Positions 11,834 to 62,866 of a DNA stretch of 64,000 nucleotides are shown here, piece by piece. The stretch's first letter is position 1; each line of letters starts with the position of its first letter. A program made the translations under genes and the position numbers. This stretch comes from Arctopsyche grandis (Eukaryota > Arthropoda > Insecta > Trichoptera > Hydropsychidae). The notes below the pieces were generated by a model. It worked only from the letters and a program-made list of their open reading frames with translations, did not search any database and was not told the DNA's origin. The stretch covers positions 23,676,486 through 23,740,485 of the forward strand of contig NC_135355.1 of the NCBI RefSeq assembly GCF_051622035.1, in the 5' to 3' direction.

Positions 11834-12139
11834 TCCGCCGGGTTTTGGAACCCGGATCCCGTATCCGGGTTTTAAGTCATTACCCGGCCGGGTTGAGTTG
11901 AGTCCAGAAACCCTAGTCATGTCCCCTATGGTAGAAATGTACATACAATAAAAATATTTCGTATTTTAACACTTGCCTTGTGAATTAACATTAAAAATTT
12001 GTTAGCTGTATACCTTTTTGTCAGTCCAAGCGTCCTGTTAAAAATGTATGTTTCTAGTTAAAATAATGAAAAATTATTTTAGAAGTTAATTATTTTGATT
12101 TGCTATACAAATCATTTTATAATATAAAAGAAGTGCAAG

Positions 12140-12330
12140 AAATGACGAAAATAATGGCCGAAGCAGAGCCATACCAATGCAGATATCATTCTCACACTGA
12201 CCGTTGAGTGCAGCGTACTGAACTCCCCCTCTCCCACAGCTGTGAGGTACGTGTACAAGGGGCTTCCCGCGAAATTTATTATTTCTGTTGATATTGATTA
12301 ATGTTTTTATTTCGCAATGACATAATTCGA
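12140..12330 (+). mobile_element. LINE 5' region fragment
   Basis: CACTGACCGTTGAGTGCAG, CGTACTGAACT and ATTTCTGTTGATATTGAT recur in the same order at 49430-49555, directly upstream of a LINE ORF1. This is therefore a detached 5' UTR piece of that family. No ORF1 follows it. Confidence 0.6.
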
Positions 12331-12890
12331 ATTATAGAGGTTTTGATGAGGAATACATAAAATATGAAGACCGTGCATTCAGTATATTTAAAGAAATAAA
12401 ATAAAATAGAAGTCCTGGTCACACTCGCTATCCATCATCCAGTAATGATGTATAATGATCCGTTACCTTACTCATCGCATTTTTTTTTTAGTGAGAATTG
12501 ATATCTTCTTAATTATACATTCAGAGTAGCTCTTACTGCGTAGAGGCAGTTTAATCGTATTATACGTAATATGTATACATATGTATATACTAAAAAGTAC
12601 AATTACGGTTAAAAAATAAATGGTATTTACATATCATTACGGCGCGTTTTATGAAGGTGAGGATATTTTGTCACCAGCCGCCTTATTGTTATTCTACATC
12701 TTCCGGATTTGTTGATATGAAAGGCAAATAGACAGAAATGAAATTGGGTCACCTGAATGAACTCAGCCGTAAGAGGTGGCGAAATTGTCGACGAATAAAA
12801 TTGTATGATATTAAAGAGTCCAAGACCTTCGTGACTACATTGTCAAAGTATTAAAAAAGTTTGCGACGAAGCAAAGAGCTTTTCGCCTAA

Positions 12891-13163
12891 AAGTTTTCCA
12901 ATGGGGGAGAGCAACTGTTGACTTACCCTTTCGCGCGCCCTTACGTGCGGCTCGATACTTATCCCCTTAAAAGTACTCCAGAGACTGTTGACACACAAGA
13001 TGTTCCCGAAGGCCCAAAACTGACAGAAACGTATCGAATTCAAAAGCTTTACACTAGTGTAAATATGAAAAACAAACTACTAAACATTTCTGATTTATCG
13101 CAACAAGGAGAAACTCCATATTTCAACACTGGAATTATGAACGGTTCTGAGAACATCTCATAA
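12891..13163 (+). other. Unidentified open frame with coding-like composition
   Basis: An open frame follows a TAA at 12888-12890, reads KFSNGGEQLLTYPFARPYVR and LDTYPLKSTPETVDTQDV, and stops at 13161-13163. The DNA is markedly less AT-rich than its surroundings. It has no ATG near its start, no recognised domain and no clear splice donor. It could be a host exon or a piece of an unknown element. The flanks from 12.33 to 12.89 kb show nothing. Confidence 0.2.
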
Positions 13164-13369
13164 CGCTTGAGATGTCAACGCAAAGACGAAGGACATTCGT
13201 GTCGTTTGTGAATGTTAAATAAAAAAAATCTACCTATATTTTCTTTTATGTATATCTCCTCTGGATTTTACAATCATAATCACATGTATTATGATTTGTT
13301 TATGAATTATTTATTTTTCAATTTATATTTTCCCATTATACTACCATTACGGGTTGCCCCTAGAGGTTG

Positions 13370-13520
13370 TGATTTCTCGACTTTTTTTGATTCTCGAGAT
13401 TCGAGAATCTCATTTTCTCGGAATATTTGAATCTCGAGATTTGAGAATCTCATTTTCTCGAGATATTTGAATCTCGAGAATTCGAGATTTTCTTTTTTGT
13501 TTCTCGAGAATTTTCGAGTA
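13370..13520. repeat. CTCGAGA-rich short tandem repeat
   Basis: Imperfect units of about 30 bp alternate GAATCTCGAGATTTGAGA and ATCTCATTTTCTCG. Each unit contains short palindromes (TCTCGAGA). A related array lies at 14300-14475. Confidence 0.75.
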
Positions 13521-13903
13521 TAATTTTATTTTTTTAATATAGTGAATTGATTTTTTAGCATATAAAATCAACAACATACAAAAATCAAAAAGGCACAAAC
13601 ATTACATATGTATATTATATCAGGGGCTTATAACTTTTTTAAAGACATGATGAAAGAAAGATATAGAGAGATGCAATAGAAAATTGAATAGAAAAAAAAG
13701 TAAAATTATATAGAAAAAAAATATTATAAAAGAAGGCATGAAAAGAAAATTAAAATATACAAAAGTAATTTAAAAAAGTAATAAATGTACAATTAAAAAT
13801 AATTCCTAATATATTAAAGAAAAAAATTATCATTAGGTTATAAAACAAAACAATACATTAAAAGTCTTATGTTTCTTTAATCTAATATACATACATATGT
13901 ATA

Positions 13904-14095
13904 TCTAATATATAATTTCAAAAGAGACTTTTTATGTAACTATTGTTGGTTCGTAGAAAAAACAAATGAATATTCAAATAAATTTAAATAAAATAAAGCT
14001 ATTCAAATAAATTTAATAAAATGTTTACTATTAGATTGGCCATGTTTATGCGATTTATATTACAAATACCGAGCGATGCCGGGAAGAAAAAAAGT
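13904..14095 (+). mobile_element. Short Helitron, 3' end degraded
   Basis: Starts TCTAATATATAATTTC after an A. Its 3' part has CTATTAGATTGGCCATG and ACAAATACCGAGCGATGCC, as in the other family 1 copies. The terminal CTAG is not preserved, so the 3' limit is approximate. Confidence 0.65.
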
Positions 14096-14299
14096 TTTTT
14101 AAAAACATACCTTTTCTATAAGTTGTATATAAAATGATTATTTTGAATAAAAATACCAATAATTTTATTTTACTACCGCCATCTATGTTTAAAACTAATA
14201 AACAAACGGTGGATAAACGTCAACGACTATCTCGCCGTGCAGATTTCAAAGGCGTCTTACAAATCAGTCAATTTATTGAACAAAAACATGAAGTGATAA

Positions 14300-14583
14300 A
14301 TTAAAAATATTCTCGATATTTTTGAGATTCTAATAAACGATTTCTCGAGATACGAGAATCTCGAATTTTCATAATACAATATTTTCGAGAAATGAGAATC
14401 TCGAAATTTCACAATAAAATATTCCCGAGAAACGAGAATCAAAATTTCTCGAGAATTCTCGAAAAATCTCGAGACGAGAGTCAAATAAATTTAATAAAAA
14501 AACAAATGAATATTTACTATTAGATTCGCCATGTTCAAGCTGTTTATATTACAAATACCGAGTGAAGCCGGGTAAACAACTAG
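14300..14583 (+). mobile_element. Helitron 3' part with TCTCGAGA array
   Basis: An array of AATCTCGAGA/TTCTCGAGAA-type units (14300-14475) is followed by the family 1 3' sequence CTATTAGATTCGCCATG, a CCGAGTGAAGCCGGG imperfect hairpin, and CTAG at 14580-14583 before a T. The 5' end was not located; the part between 14.1 and 14.3 kb shows no gene. Confidence 0.65.
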
Positions 14584-14589
14584 TAGATT

Positions 14590-14862
14590 ATAAATTTGAA
14601 GCATATTCAAGTAGTGATGACATAGTGGGTAGGATGGTTTTGTCAATTCGATGAGGAACCGTTTCAACAACGAAATCAGATTAATTGGCAAACTCTGACA
14701 GGAAATCATCGACTTGGAGTCACAAATGTCCAAGTGTGACCCAGCAGCGCTACAGAAATACCGAATAAATTCTTTTGAATCGATGTCAACCCAGAGCTTG
14801 AACCCGGGAACTTCTCGATGGTTTACATTATTGCAACCACCGAGCTATACTACTGGTAGTTT
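14590..14862 (-). mobile_element. tRNA-headed SINE
   Basis: On the minus strand the head reads TAGCTCGGTGGTTGCAA (A-box-like) and, about 45 nt later, CCCGGGTTCAAGCTCT (B-box-like), a split RNA polymerase III promoter. The body then has GATTTCGTTGTTGAAACGG and a tail toward 14590. Related copies lie near 36.9, 38.9, 41.6, 45.8 and 46.7 kb. It is not a tRNA gene because the stems do not close. Confidence 0.8.
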
Positions 14863-15228
14863 GAATACCGGAAAATTTTTTTTGTCGTTTTTTTTTTGTG
14901 AAAAGTAATACTTGATTTTTTATGAGAAGATATTTAAGAATTTTGTAAAACGTAGTGAATACAATTAAATAAATATCATACACATAATATAACAAGTAGG
15001 TATGTAATCTTTCTAAACAGAGTAGAAACTTGATAAATAGCGGGAAGCCTAGATCCAGAAGTGTCAGACACAAAAAATTTCGAGGAAAAAACCAATTTCA
15101 CCCAAACCTCTTGACTTACTTCGTTTCTTGGGCTGAAATTACTTTTTTTTTTCTTTTGTATTATTTTTGTCTTTCGCTGGTCTCAGATTTTTTTCTTTCA
15201 GAAAAATACTATATTTAGCATGGGATAG
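14863..15228. other. AT-rich spacer, nothing recognised
   Basis: Poly-T and poly-A runs dominate. The open frames here are short and carry no motifs. Confidence 0.3.
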
Positions 15229-15475
15229 TTAGTCCACGTTTTTAAAAACCAGTTCGCGTCCCAATTGGACCATCTTGAAGACGATAAGCCACGCTCTTGC
15301 GCTTTCGCAACCCTGAATGGAGTTGGTCGAGAGCCTCCTTCTCATTAAGCCGTGCTCTAGTAGTTGTTGTAAATAACGAACGCCTTTTTCGGACTTTTCG
15401 CAATTTTTCTTCCGAGGGAACTGCCAAAGTACGCCTTGCACGAACGAGAGGCTCGTTTTAACCCCTTCAACAACA
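15229..15475 (-). other. Unidentified coding-like patch
   Basis: GC-richer than its flanks, with two overlapping minus-strand frames. One reads EEKLRKVRKRRSLFTTTT and LNEKEALDQLHSGLRKRK. The charged, helical look resembles the N-terminal region of some retroelement Gag proteins, but this is a weak impression and no signature confirms it. Confidence 0.2.
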
Positions 15476-16486
15476 GCGCCGCCAAGATACGCTTATCTCA
15501 TCCCCTTACTGTATACCGCTATATGTACGTATAATATGATTTATGACTATTTTATCTTGTACTTTAACTTGCTATAGTCCCAAATTTGAAATGGCATGAC
15601 GGAAATTTCGATATATCTAAACATTGTTTTACAATATTATAAACGTTGACTATCAAATTTACATTTGTATGATATAATATATGTATATTTAAAATGGATT
15701 TGTTTTTATTTTTACATAAATTTTTGAAAAGTGGAACAGAAATAAAAGACAATATATGTACATAAAAAAATAAATGATTTCTAACACATTTTGATTGATT
15801 CATTTATAAGTTATCGAATCGCGAATTCATTAATAATTGTCCAAAATACAATTTACTCATAATGTAACAAATAATCATGATTTGTCCCGATGAATCAAAC
15901 GATGAGAAAATATAATGACAGAAAATCGATTTTTTGTACGCTTTATTTATTTATTGTGTGTATCTTTTTTACAAACCTCCTTTATTCTTTCATATTTGTA
16001 TTATAGAAAATTTTATCATAGATAGTATTACTAAATCGAAATATATGTACATATGTATTTTTATTTTTATTTTATTTTATTAATTGAAAAATCAACAGAC
16101 AGGATGTACATAGATATGTATAAAAAACAAATAGTAAATAAATAATATATGTAACATCCGAGTCCAATAATAGATTTTTACAAAAATTAAAAAGATAAAT
16201 ATGAGGAAAACAAATTAAAAAGTAAAGAATAAAGGCATGACAAAATATGTAGAACATTGCATAATTAAACTATAGTATTAAAATATTTGGAAAAGGTTAT
16301 AAAATAGAATATAAGAAGAAATTGAAATTTACAAATATAAAACAAATGAAAAAGGTAAATACAAAATAAACAAATGAAAAGAAAAAGAACGAAAGCTATA
16401 ATATGATTAAATAGCACATTACATAACTAAACTAAAGTATAAAAATATTGGAAATATTGGAAAAATAGAATAGGAGAAGAAATGAA
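15476..16486. other. AT-rich sequence; probable LINE 3' UTR on its right side
   Basis: No gene. The A-rich, low-complexity stretch adjoining 16487 on the 3' side of the minus-strand LINE end is probably that element's 3' UTR. Confidence 0.3.
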
Positions 16487-16840
16487 TCAATCGGTCAAGA
16501 TTCTCTTGATGTTAGACCTGAATTGATGTAGGGAAATACCAAATATATCAACCTCATTCAGCTCTCCGTTAAACATACGATAAACGCGCTGCAGATAAAA
16601 ATATTTTTGGGAATTAGTATTGAAAGGATCAAGTGAAAAGAGTGCAACGCGTCTAGAGTACCGAACTGGGATTCTGAAATTAACCTTATTCAGTAAATCA
16701 GAACAATCAAGGAAAGAAGAATATAGCATCAGTATGTCGTCGCCTGACAGAAAGATTATATACATATATTCGTTATTTGGAATGAAATCTTCATTTCCTC
16801 GTTTTTTTATGGTAAGTATATTGTTTGAGAAATTAACCAC
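16487..16840 (-). pseudogene. LINE ORF2 C-terminal fragment
   Basis: The minus-strand frame contains DLLNKVNFRIPVRYSRRVAL and YFYLQRVYRMFNGELNEVD. The order (short helix, a Pro/Arg segment, then Lxxxxxxxx-FN) is the usual end of Jockey/CR1-type ORF2 proteins after the RT thumb. Upstream RT motifs are absent, so it is a 5'-truncated copy. The family is not that of the 4-8 kb LINE, whose C-terminus differs. Confidence 0.65.
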
Positions 16841-17218
16841 CTATATTATCTTGGTGAATAATTTGTTTCCGTATTCCAGACAGTTTTCAGGGAACTTTTT
16901 CCGAAATGAAAACAAAGCCCAAAAACCTTTTGGAGCGATTGCCACAAACGAACCGTGAAAAATGTTAGCTTTCGGAGGGAATTCTTAAAACCAATTACTG
17001 CGTCGATAAACAAATAAATATTTTTTTACACGAGAAAGCTTTTATAGAATGCGGAGACGTTTTTACGTATATTTTTTTCATGCTGTCAGTTTTTCATCGA
17101 CAGTTTATTACGGAAGATGCTATTTACCTTTTTGGTGTCAAGGTACGAATAAAATCGCACAAGATAAACTACATATGTATAAATAGCAAATTCAATATTT
17201 ATATGTAATATCTATGTG

Positions 17219-17220
17219 TA

Positions 17221-17286
<66 letters not shown>
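17219..17286. repeat. (TA)n microsatellite
   Basis: About 60 bp of uninterrupted TA dinucleotides flanked by TATGTATA/ATACATGTAT sequence. Confidence 0.95.
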
Positions 17287-17293
<7 letters not shown>

Positions 17294-17770
17294 AAAATAA
17301 TACATATTTGGAAAAATATATCACAACAAAAAAATGCCTTTGTTTTATATTTTACGTTGAAGATTTCCCTCCGTTAAAACGAAGCTTTCAGTTATTCATT
17401 TATAGAAGATGTAGTAGACACTGAAGGTTGACAAATACAGATTGAAAAGAGACACATTAAGTTTGTACAACAGCAATAACACAGAAAAATCCAGTACCAA
17501 ACGTCTTTTCTTAAAAGGGTACTTACATTATCAACGGTAGATCTCACTTTGAATTCTCTCGAGAGGCGAAATGTGTTTAATTGCGCACTCCGAATTAACG
17601 TTTCAAAGAAAGAAAGGAAAAAAATGAGAACGGAGGGGAAATGATAATAAAGAGATTATTTGATTTCACCGCTCGTTCATTTGGAAAGATGGAAATTTTT
17701 ATAATTTTATTTGTGCGGCGTTGTGGAAAAAAAATTCTTATATATTTTTTTCTTCTTTATTTTTACACAG

Positions 17771-55748
<37,978 letters not shown>

Positions 55749-55966
55749 AAACGCAGTTTCGACTTAAAGTTTCCCGATAAGTCATTTTCGATTGTGCCAG
55801 ACATATGTTTGCATGTATAACAAAGAGGGAAACTTCATACACTACCATTAATAATATTATTTATTTATTTATAAGTAAGCGGAGCCTTATAATCATTTAA
55901 TTTGAAATATTTAATGTTTGGGGAAAAAAAAGTATTTTTTTAAACGAATCAATTTGACAAAGCATA

Positions 55967-55972
55967 AATAAA
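55967..55972 (+). terminator. inaD: Candidate inaD polyadenylation signal
   Basis: AATAAA 219 nt after the stop, followed by a GT-rich stretch (CGAGTGTGTATAG). Other A-rich signals further on cannot be excluded. Confidence 0.5.
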
Positions 55973-56250
55973 CGTCGAGTGTGTATAGAATACAGAATTT
56001 ATTAATTCTTGTCGCATATAAATAATTTCTACAAAAGACATGCTTTCGACCAAATGTAATTAATTTGGTTCAAATACGTTACTTATTTTATTTGTTGTGT
56101 ATATCTATTTCAATGAGCATGAATTCCTATGATATGAATGTATTAAATGTATGTGTGTATGTATGTATGTGCGAATACAAAATTATTATAGTAGATATTC
56201 AAATTTTTGAAATACTTAAATTAAATTCGTAAAAATATATAATAAATCCG

Positions 56251-56391
<141 letters not shown>

Positions 56392-57384
56392 GTAGATAGA
56401 TCAATATGGATGTCAAAGATAAATAAAACGTGCATATACATTATTTAAATAACGTCACTTTATATGTAAATGCTTGGTATTTTAACAATATCCTATTGAC
56501 GATTTTCAAAATGTTGTGTGTGAATATTTTTATCATCCATTCGTAGTGGTATATAAAATAAACATGAATGTTATGTGAAGGATGTGTAATCTGATAAAAT
56601 TAATTAAACAATATTAATAGCACATTAATCACACTCCATTATTCCAAAATTAAAAATAATATTGTTTGGGATCATTTAGTATTTTTTTTTTTACTTTGAA
56701 TTTTAACATTATCAGTATCTATAGAAAAGTGTATGTTCATTTTAATTCTTCCCATAAATACAAACATATTCATCATATAGTAAAAAAAAGTATGCAAGGG
56801 CGAACGTAATCTGACTGAGTAATTTTTCATTGACTTTTTATAAGATCCGTTTGCAATGATAAATCTTTATATGTATGTATGTAGGTAAAAATTATATTTT
56901 TCAGCCGAGTTTTAGTAACTAGCCCTTGTGTATATCAATTTCAAAAAAATATCTTGTATGTAAAAAAATATATAAATCATATTATATTCCGAACATACAC
57001 AGCGTTTCTTTTTAGCTTTCATTTTACTAAAAAAAATATTGTCAAATTTATATAAATAATTGAATTAAGTGTCATTTTATGTTTGTTTGATTCTGTGTAT
57101 ACACATTCATGCTATAACATGGAAAAATATTAATTTCTCAATTGATTTTCGTGTTTAGTGTGATGAATAGCATATTTTTACATTCATTGCGAATTGTTTA
57201 GATTTAAAATCATTAAATTATTTGTCATGTTATTGTACTATTCAGAAACATAGGTTTTGGGACCTATAGGCGACATACACTTTATATTATATGTATAATA
57301 CATTGTTTATGTAAAAAATAAATAGCTAAATTTAAAATGTAATTTGAACACTAAAAATGTATGTTTGTGCGCAAGTATATATTT

Positions 57385-57602
<218 letters not shown>

Positions 57603-58300
57603 TGTATATATACATAGGTGGTCGAGTACGTGCCAAAATGTGATCCTAAAAATGTGTTTTTGATTAAATATGCCAAATTTAAACATTTAACTTATAGTAT
57701 AATTATATAAATGTATAAGTAAAGAATGATGGAATTGTCTGTTACAAGTATAAATATACATCTGTCTATATTATACATAAATATATATTTGTAGCGCATA
57801 ATTAAGGCTCATTAATACAAGTGAGATACATGACCGAAATATTATATTTTCCATCATTGCATGACTTTATTTGCCATATTTGTTAAATAAGAAAACAATG
57901 GATGTTATGTTTATTCTACATATACATATACATATATCTGTTTCGAATATATTTATAGTTCTACAATTAAATTGTAGTACACGTTTAACAGAATTCTTTT
58001 GAAAGATACCAAGTATCAAAAGGAAAGATAGTGAAAAATTTGACATTTAAATATTTATAGAAATTATTTGGTGGATTGTAAAGCGTTATAATTTTCAATA
58101 AATTCTATATAAATTTTGTTACTATTTTTTATGGATACTAATTTTAACTAATTCAAATGAATTCTGCGATAATCCTAAATGATATTCGAATATACATACA
58201 TATGTACACAATATCCTAAAAAACGCTATATATTCTAGAAACAACCAGTTGTGCATCCAGATAAAATCGATTTTCATAACGATTTAATGATTTTTTTTAA

Positions 58301-58306
<6 letters not shown>

Positions 58307-58370
<64 letters not shown>
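58307..58370. repeat. (TA)n microsatellite
   Basis: About 60 bp of TA repeats ending in TGTATAACCC. Confidence 0.95.
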
Positions 58371-58372
<2 letters not shown>

Positions 58373-60100
58373 AACCCCACCAGATTAAATTCTATGTGCG
58401 CCACCGATAGCGTATTTACAATGGAAAGAGAGATGAAAATGACATAGCTTTCATTTCAAGCTGTTTTAATACTAGCAATTAATAATACAAGTAAAACTAA
58501 CACGAAACATAATTTTTTGCTATGAATTATTAAACGTAAAAAAAACAAACACTTTCAAAAAAAGATTTTAAAACACTACAAAATGACTTTAAATGTTAAT
58601 TAATTAACTACCATATTTATTTCCAATATCCACAAATTTTTTCAGATATGTTTCCCATCACTAGCCATAACCTAAAAGTAACTTATACATCACATTATGT
58701 ATACATACATATATGCAGGGCTTTTTTAAAAATAAAGTGCGCAAACTCACTTCTTGTCAAACTTTTTACTAAAAATAATTGTATTCAAATATCAATTGAA
58801 TAAAATTTAAAACAACATTCCGGATGCCGAATTTTGACATTTATACCAATTATATAAATATGGATTGGTCATTATGTACGCGCGAACATTGTTTTGTCTA
58901 ATTGCTTTTGAAACATTAAAATAACGTGAAAAAAGGTGCCGGACCGTCATTCCACCGCGTTAATGACAAACAAAGCCATGTGTATATGAATGATCACCAT
59001 ATAAGGATAGTACGTTTTTGTAAAATGTTTAGTTTTTTAGCCTAACATAACAATATTTCTTCATTTGTGTAGTAATCATCTTTAATATTACTATTATTTA
59101 AAACACTAGTGAATTTTCAGCTAAATGATTTTTAAAATCAACTTAGTCAATTATTTACACACAGTCAACCTTAGATCTACTTATGTATGTGGAATTGAAT
59201 CTTAAAGTTATCCAAAGTGTTTTGGAAAATTTTAACATTGTTGTCAAAATATGTTCTGAAATTCGTATTTGTAAAATATTTTCGTTCTAATTTATCCACA
59301 ATATGTACGTACATACATATGTATGTGACGCCCTTTTCTTCATTACTTGTCTAAAAGTTTGTATGAATGTTTGTATGAATATGACCATAATGTAATAAAA
59401 TGTGTTGTATTTAGTGAATTGATATACCCCACCCACGTAAATCATAATGAATTATTAATTTATGATTTTACGTTATTAATAATAATTATCATCATTATTG
59501 TCATTTAATTTTATATCACTATAACTATTAAAATATAAATATACCTAAATATATCGAGTACCAAATAATAGACAGACACTGTGTAGTGATGACTGTTTTA
59601 TTTACACCATTTATGTACAGTTAATTGTATTATTAAATAAAACATAAAATGTTTTGCCACATAAGTTGTTATATTAAAAATAAAATATTTTGATTCCTTG
59701 AAGTAATGTGAGGTTATTATTTAAATAATACTAATAAGAAGCTTTATATATACATTAATACATTTTTGAGACTAGAATATTAATGCAAGTTTCATTAAAT
59801 TGTACATAAATAATACTATATATTTAACTGTATAAATGTTTTTTACAAATATTTATACAGATCATTACGTTTTTTTTATACATAACTAACAGCCTACATA
59901 TATAATAAACAGCCGAATCAATTGGTCTACAGAATTTATAATTTTCATAAAAATATATTTCCTAAATAGTAAAAAGTAAATGTATTTTTATGCATTAAAA
60001 TCATGTACATACATATTAAGATAAGTTTTTAATACTTTTTTTTGGTACATGTGTAAAATACTTTCTAATAAGTATCAACATAATCGTATCACAATTTCTT

Positions 60101-61524
60101 TCATAAATTTTGTTGAGAATGTCTTAAAGAATCTTCATGCTTTTTTATTATCAGTGGCTTGAGTCTACTGCCCAATTTAGCAAGCCTCTTGGACATTTTA
60201 TCGTCGCTAGCTTCATGCAGGTCTGGCAATGATTTGCTTGCTTGGTTCGAACTTTCTGCTGTGATATTTGCTATAGCTTTTGATTTTCTGAAATATCTAG
60301 GCATACTGAAATCAAACTCGGTAAATATGACGTCTGGGGATTTCGCAATGCTCTGGAGGCTTGTGTCAGCTTTATATTCCCCTATCACTGGAGTTTCAGC
60401 AAAGAACTTGGGTAAATTTCTTCCTGTTATCATAGGTGTATCAGGCATTCGACTTATTTGAGAATGCTCCCCATTTTCATGCAAATCAAAATCTCCTGAT
60501 ATTGTGAAAATTTTTGCTTCTCCTGAATTTTTATCTCCACTTTCATTCAAAAGATCAGGAATAGACAAAAATGAAGCACTCTTTTGCGGTAACCTAGCCA
60601 ACACATTTTTGAAATTTTTATTTTCTAAATTTTTCATACTATCCACTCGTTTCACCATCAAGTCCGATTTTGAGTTTGTTCTAGTCATGCTGTGTACGCT
60701 ATCTGTTCTTGATAGTAATATACTGCTCTTTGTTCTAGGTAAATATAAAGCTCGTGAACTGTTTGCACGTACTATACTTTTAGAACTGTCAACTCTACTT
60801 ATTTGCTTATTACTTGGTACATCAATTCCCTTCTCTAACTTCATATCAAGGGAATCTGGCAAAGATTCGGTCACATTTGAGTTTTGAATCTCCAGCGTTA
60901 AACCGCCATATGGAGATCCCGGAGGAGACTTTTCAATATCCTCTTCTTCCTCTTCTTCGATCTTAAATATTTTGTGTTCTCCGAAGAGTTCATCTTGAAA
61001 CATTATTTCAAAATCTGAAAATTTAACTTCCTCATCCTCAAGATCCTGGATGCTATTTGATTTATCGCTCTCGTTTTTGAAAGATACCACTTTTCCGATA
61101 TGACCATTAAAATTATCGGATAATGCATATTCATTTTTTCTTTCTTCATTTTCTATATACTTTTTAACATCGGAGTCATCTTTGAAGATCATCGATTTTG
61201 AAAATACCTTTGAAAAACAAGTTAAACATGAAAATTCGACAATTGCATTCCATTTTTTAAATCTTTAGTGCGTGTTTATATTCAATTACCTTATAAATAT
61301 CTGGCGCTAATATGGGTAGTTCAGTAAGTACAAGTCGATTGGAATCGAGTGGCAAGTGATTGTTATTATGGGGTTGTTTTGTGATAGGTCCCAAGCTATC
61401 AACACTTCCAATGTTGTTGGTATAGCACTTGCCATTTTCCCAATCGTCATCACAGTATTTTGCTATCGATTCATCATAGCAGAAACGCTCCTCACAGCAA
61501 CTCCAATACAGCGACTCAAGACAT
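60101..61524 (-). CDS. Unrecognised protein gene, 3' two exons
   Basis: Exon A (61524-61290) joins exon B (61207-60101) across an 82-bp intron (AAG|gtaatt ... ttcaaag|GTA), phase 0, giving about 446 residues up to TGA at 60101-60103. Exon A has a cysteine cluster (LYWSCCEERFCYDE, then YCDDDWENGKC) and PILAPDIYK. Exon B, numbered from the Met at 61192, has an acidic run (79-85), SPPGSPYGG and six R-x-x-S sites at 133, 142, 153, 162, 171 and 182. It ends in a basic stretch (KRLAKLGSRLKPLIIKKH). Exon A starts with one base of a split codon after a ..AATAG acceptor, so further exons lie upstream, probably beyond 61.5 kb. No membrane segment is visible in this part. I do not recognise the family. 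Confidence 0.75.
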
Positions 61525-61544
61525 CTATTTACATTCAAAATCAA

Positions 61545-62866
61545 ACAAAACAGTTAATTGCACAATATATTTGATTATACAAAGCTAATTTCATAGTCTA
61601 ATTGTTAACTAAAGCATTATGTTTATGAATATTTTTCAGGCATAAATTCATCCTAAAATATATGCCTGATATATGTACATAAATATGTTATTGTTTGTGC
61701 CAAATTTAAATTTTCATATATTGATTTCGCGAAATTGACCATTCGATCATCAATCAATCAACAGCAATTGCTACCTTGAACCACAATACAAGGTTGAACT
61801 TATTTAACCGGACGTTTCATGACGACGGTAAATAGTTAAATGCAATTGCAGGCATGCAAAAAGATGGCCGAGAAGGTGAACTAGTAAATAAATGTTGATA
61901 GGTACATATGTACATACATATGTCAGTACGACCAAAATGTAATTTTGTGCATGCAAATGCATAAATGTACATAATTTTAAATGAAAATACCGATAATATC
62001 ACAACTTGATAAATTTGAACCCCTCGGCCTAAACAGGTAACAGTATACCTGCTGACTATTCATTGTCTCGAGGTTAACTACATCATCACTCCATCAACGA
62101 ACTTTCACTTTTTCTCCTGAATTTATGAGAAAAAAATCAATTGTAAACCCACACATCATGCATATCTTATATTATATGTACACATGTATGATAAGTATTA
62201 TAAATGGTATTAAAACGACTACGTTACTATAATCACAAAAGAGTATATTTTATCAATATATTCTTTTATAATTGCAAATACTATAATTGAAACACACTTC
62301 AATAAAACCAAACTATTGAAAGTTATATTTAAATTCATATTTCTAGTAATTGTGCAAATTATACTGCTAAGGTTACATATGTACGTCGACCATCGACCTA
62401 ACCGACTTTCCAAAGGACACTTAACATAATTTAGGACTGTACACATGCAATTTGCACACGTGATTGGATACCAGTTTAGGCTGCCATGTTTACACGTTTG
62501 TTATTGATTTACTAATTGAATCGTCACAACATACATGTTGAGAACAGAATGGTGAACGTATCAACTTATTAAAATTCGCAGAAGCATCTTCATATTACAA
62601 CATCGTTACATGTTTATTAACAAGAAATCAAACACAACTACAATAAGTATATTTTTAAAAATAATTCCTTTGAACATTTGAAAGAACAAATAAATATTCT
62701 TTAAATTCAAACATATTGTTGAGTAATTGATACAAGGTTTCTCGAACATTCATTTGAAAAGTCAAATACAATTTGATTTATATTTAAGATTTATGTTATT
62801 TTAGGCATTCAGATCGTGTTTTGAAAATAGCACACAACTGTCCGATTGTAAAACTGATATGATAAG
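61545..62866. other. Upstream/intronic region of the minus-strand gene, nothing recognised
   Basis: AT-rich with ACATATGT motifs near 61905. No further exon of the minus-strand gene could be identified with confidence. Confidence 0.3.

Noticed and set aside
14803..14862. Possible tRNA gene (A and B boxes on -)
   Set aside because: Acceptor and anticodon stems do not close, and the same head is attached to a repeated body in several copies, so it is a SINE.
62219..62446. Upstream exon of the minus-strand gene with a membrane segment
   Set aside because: The frame is hydrophobic by AT-rich composition; no donor in the right phase was found.
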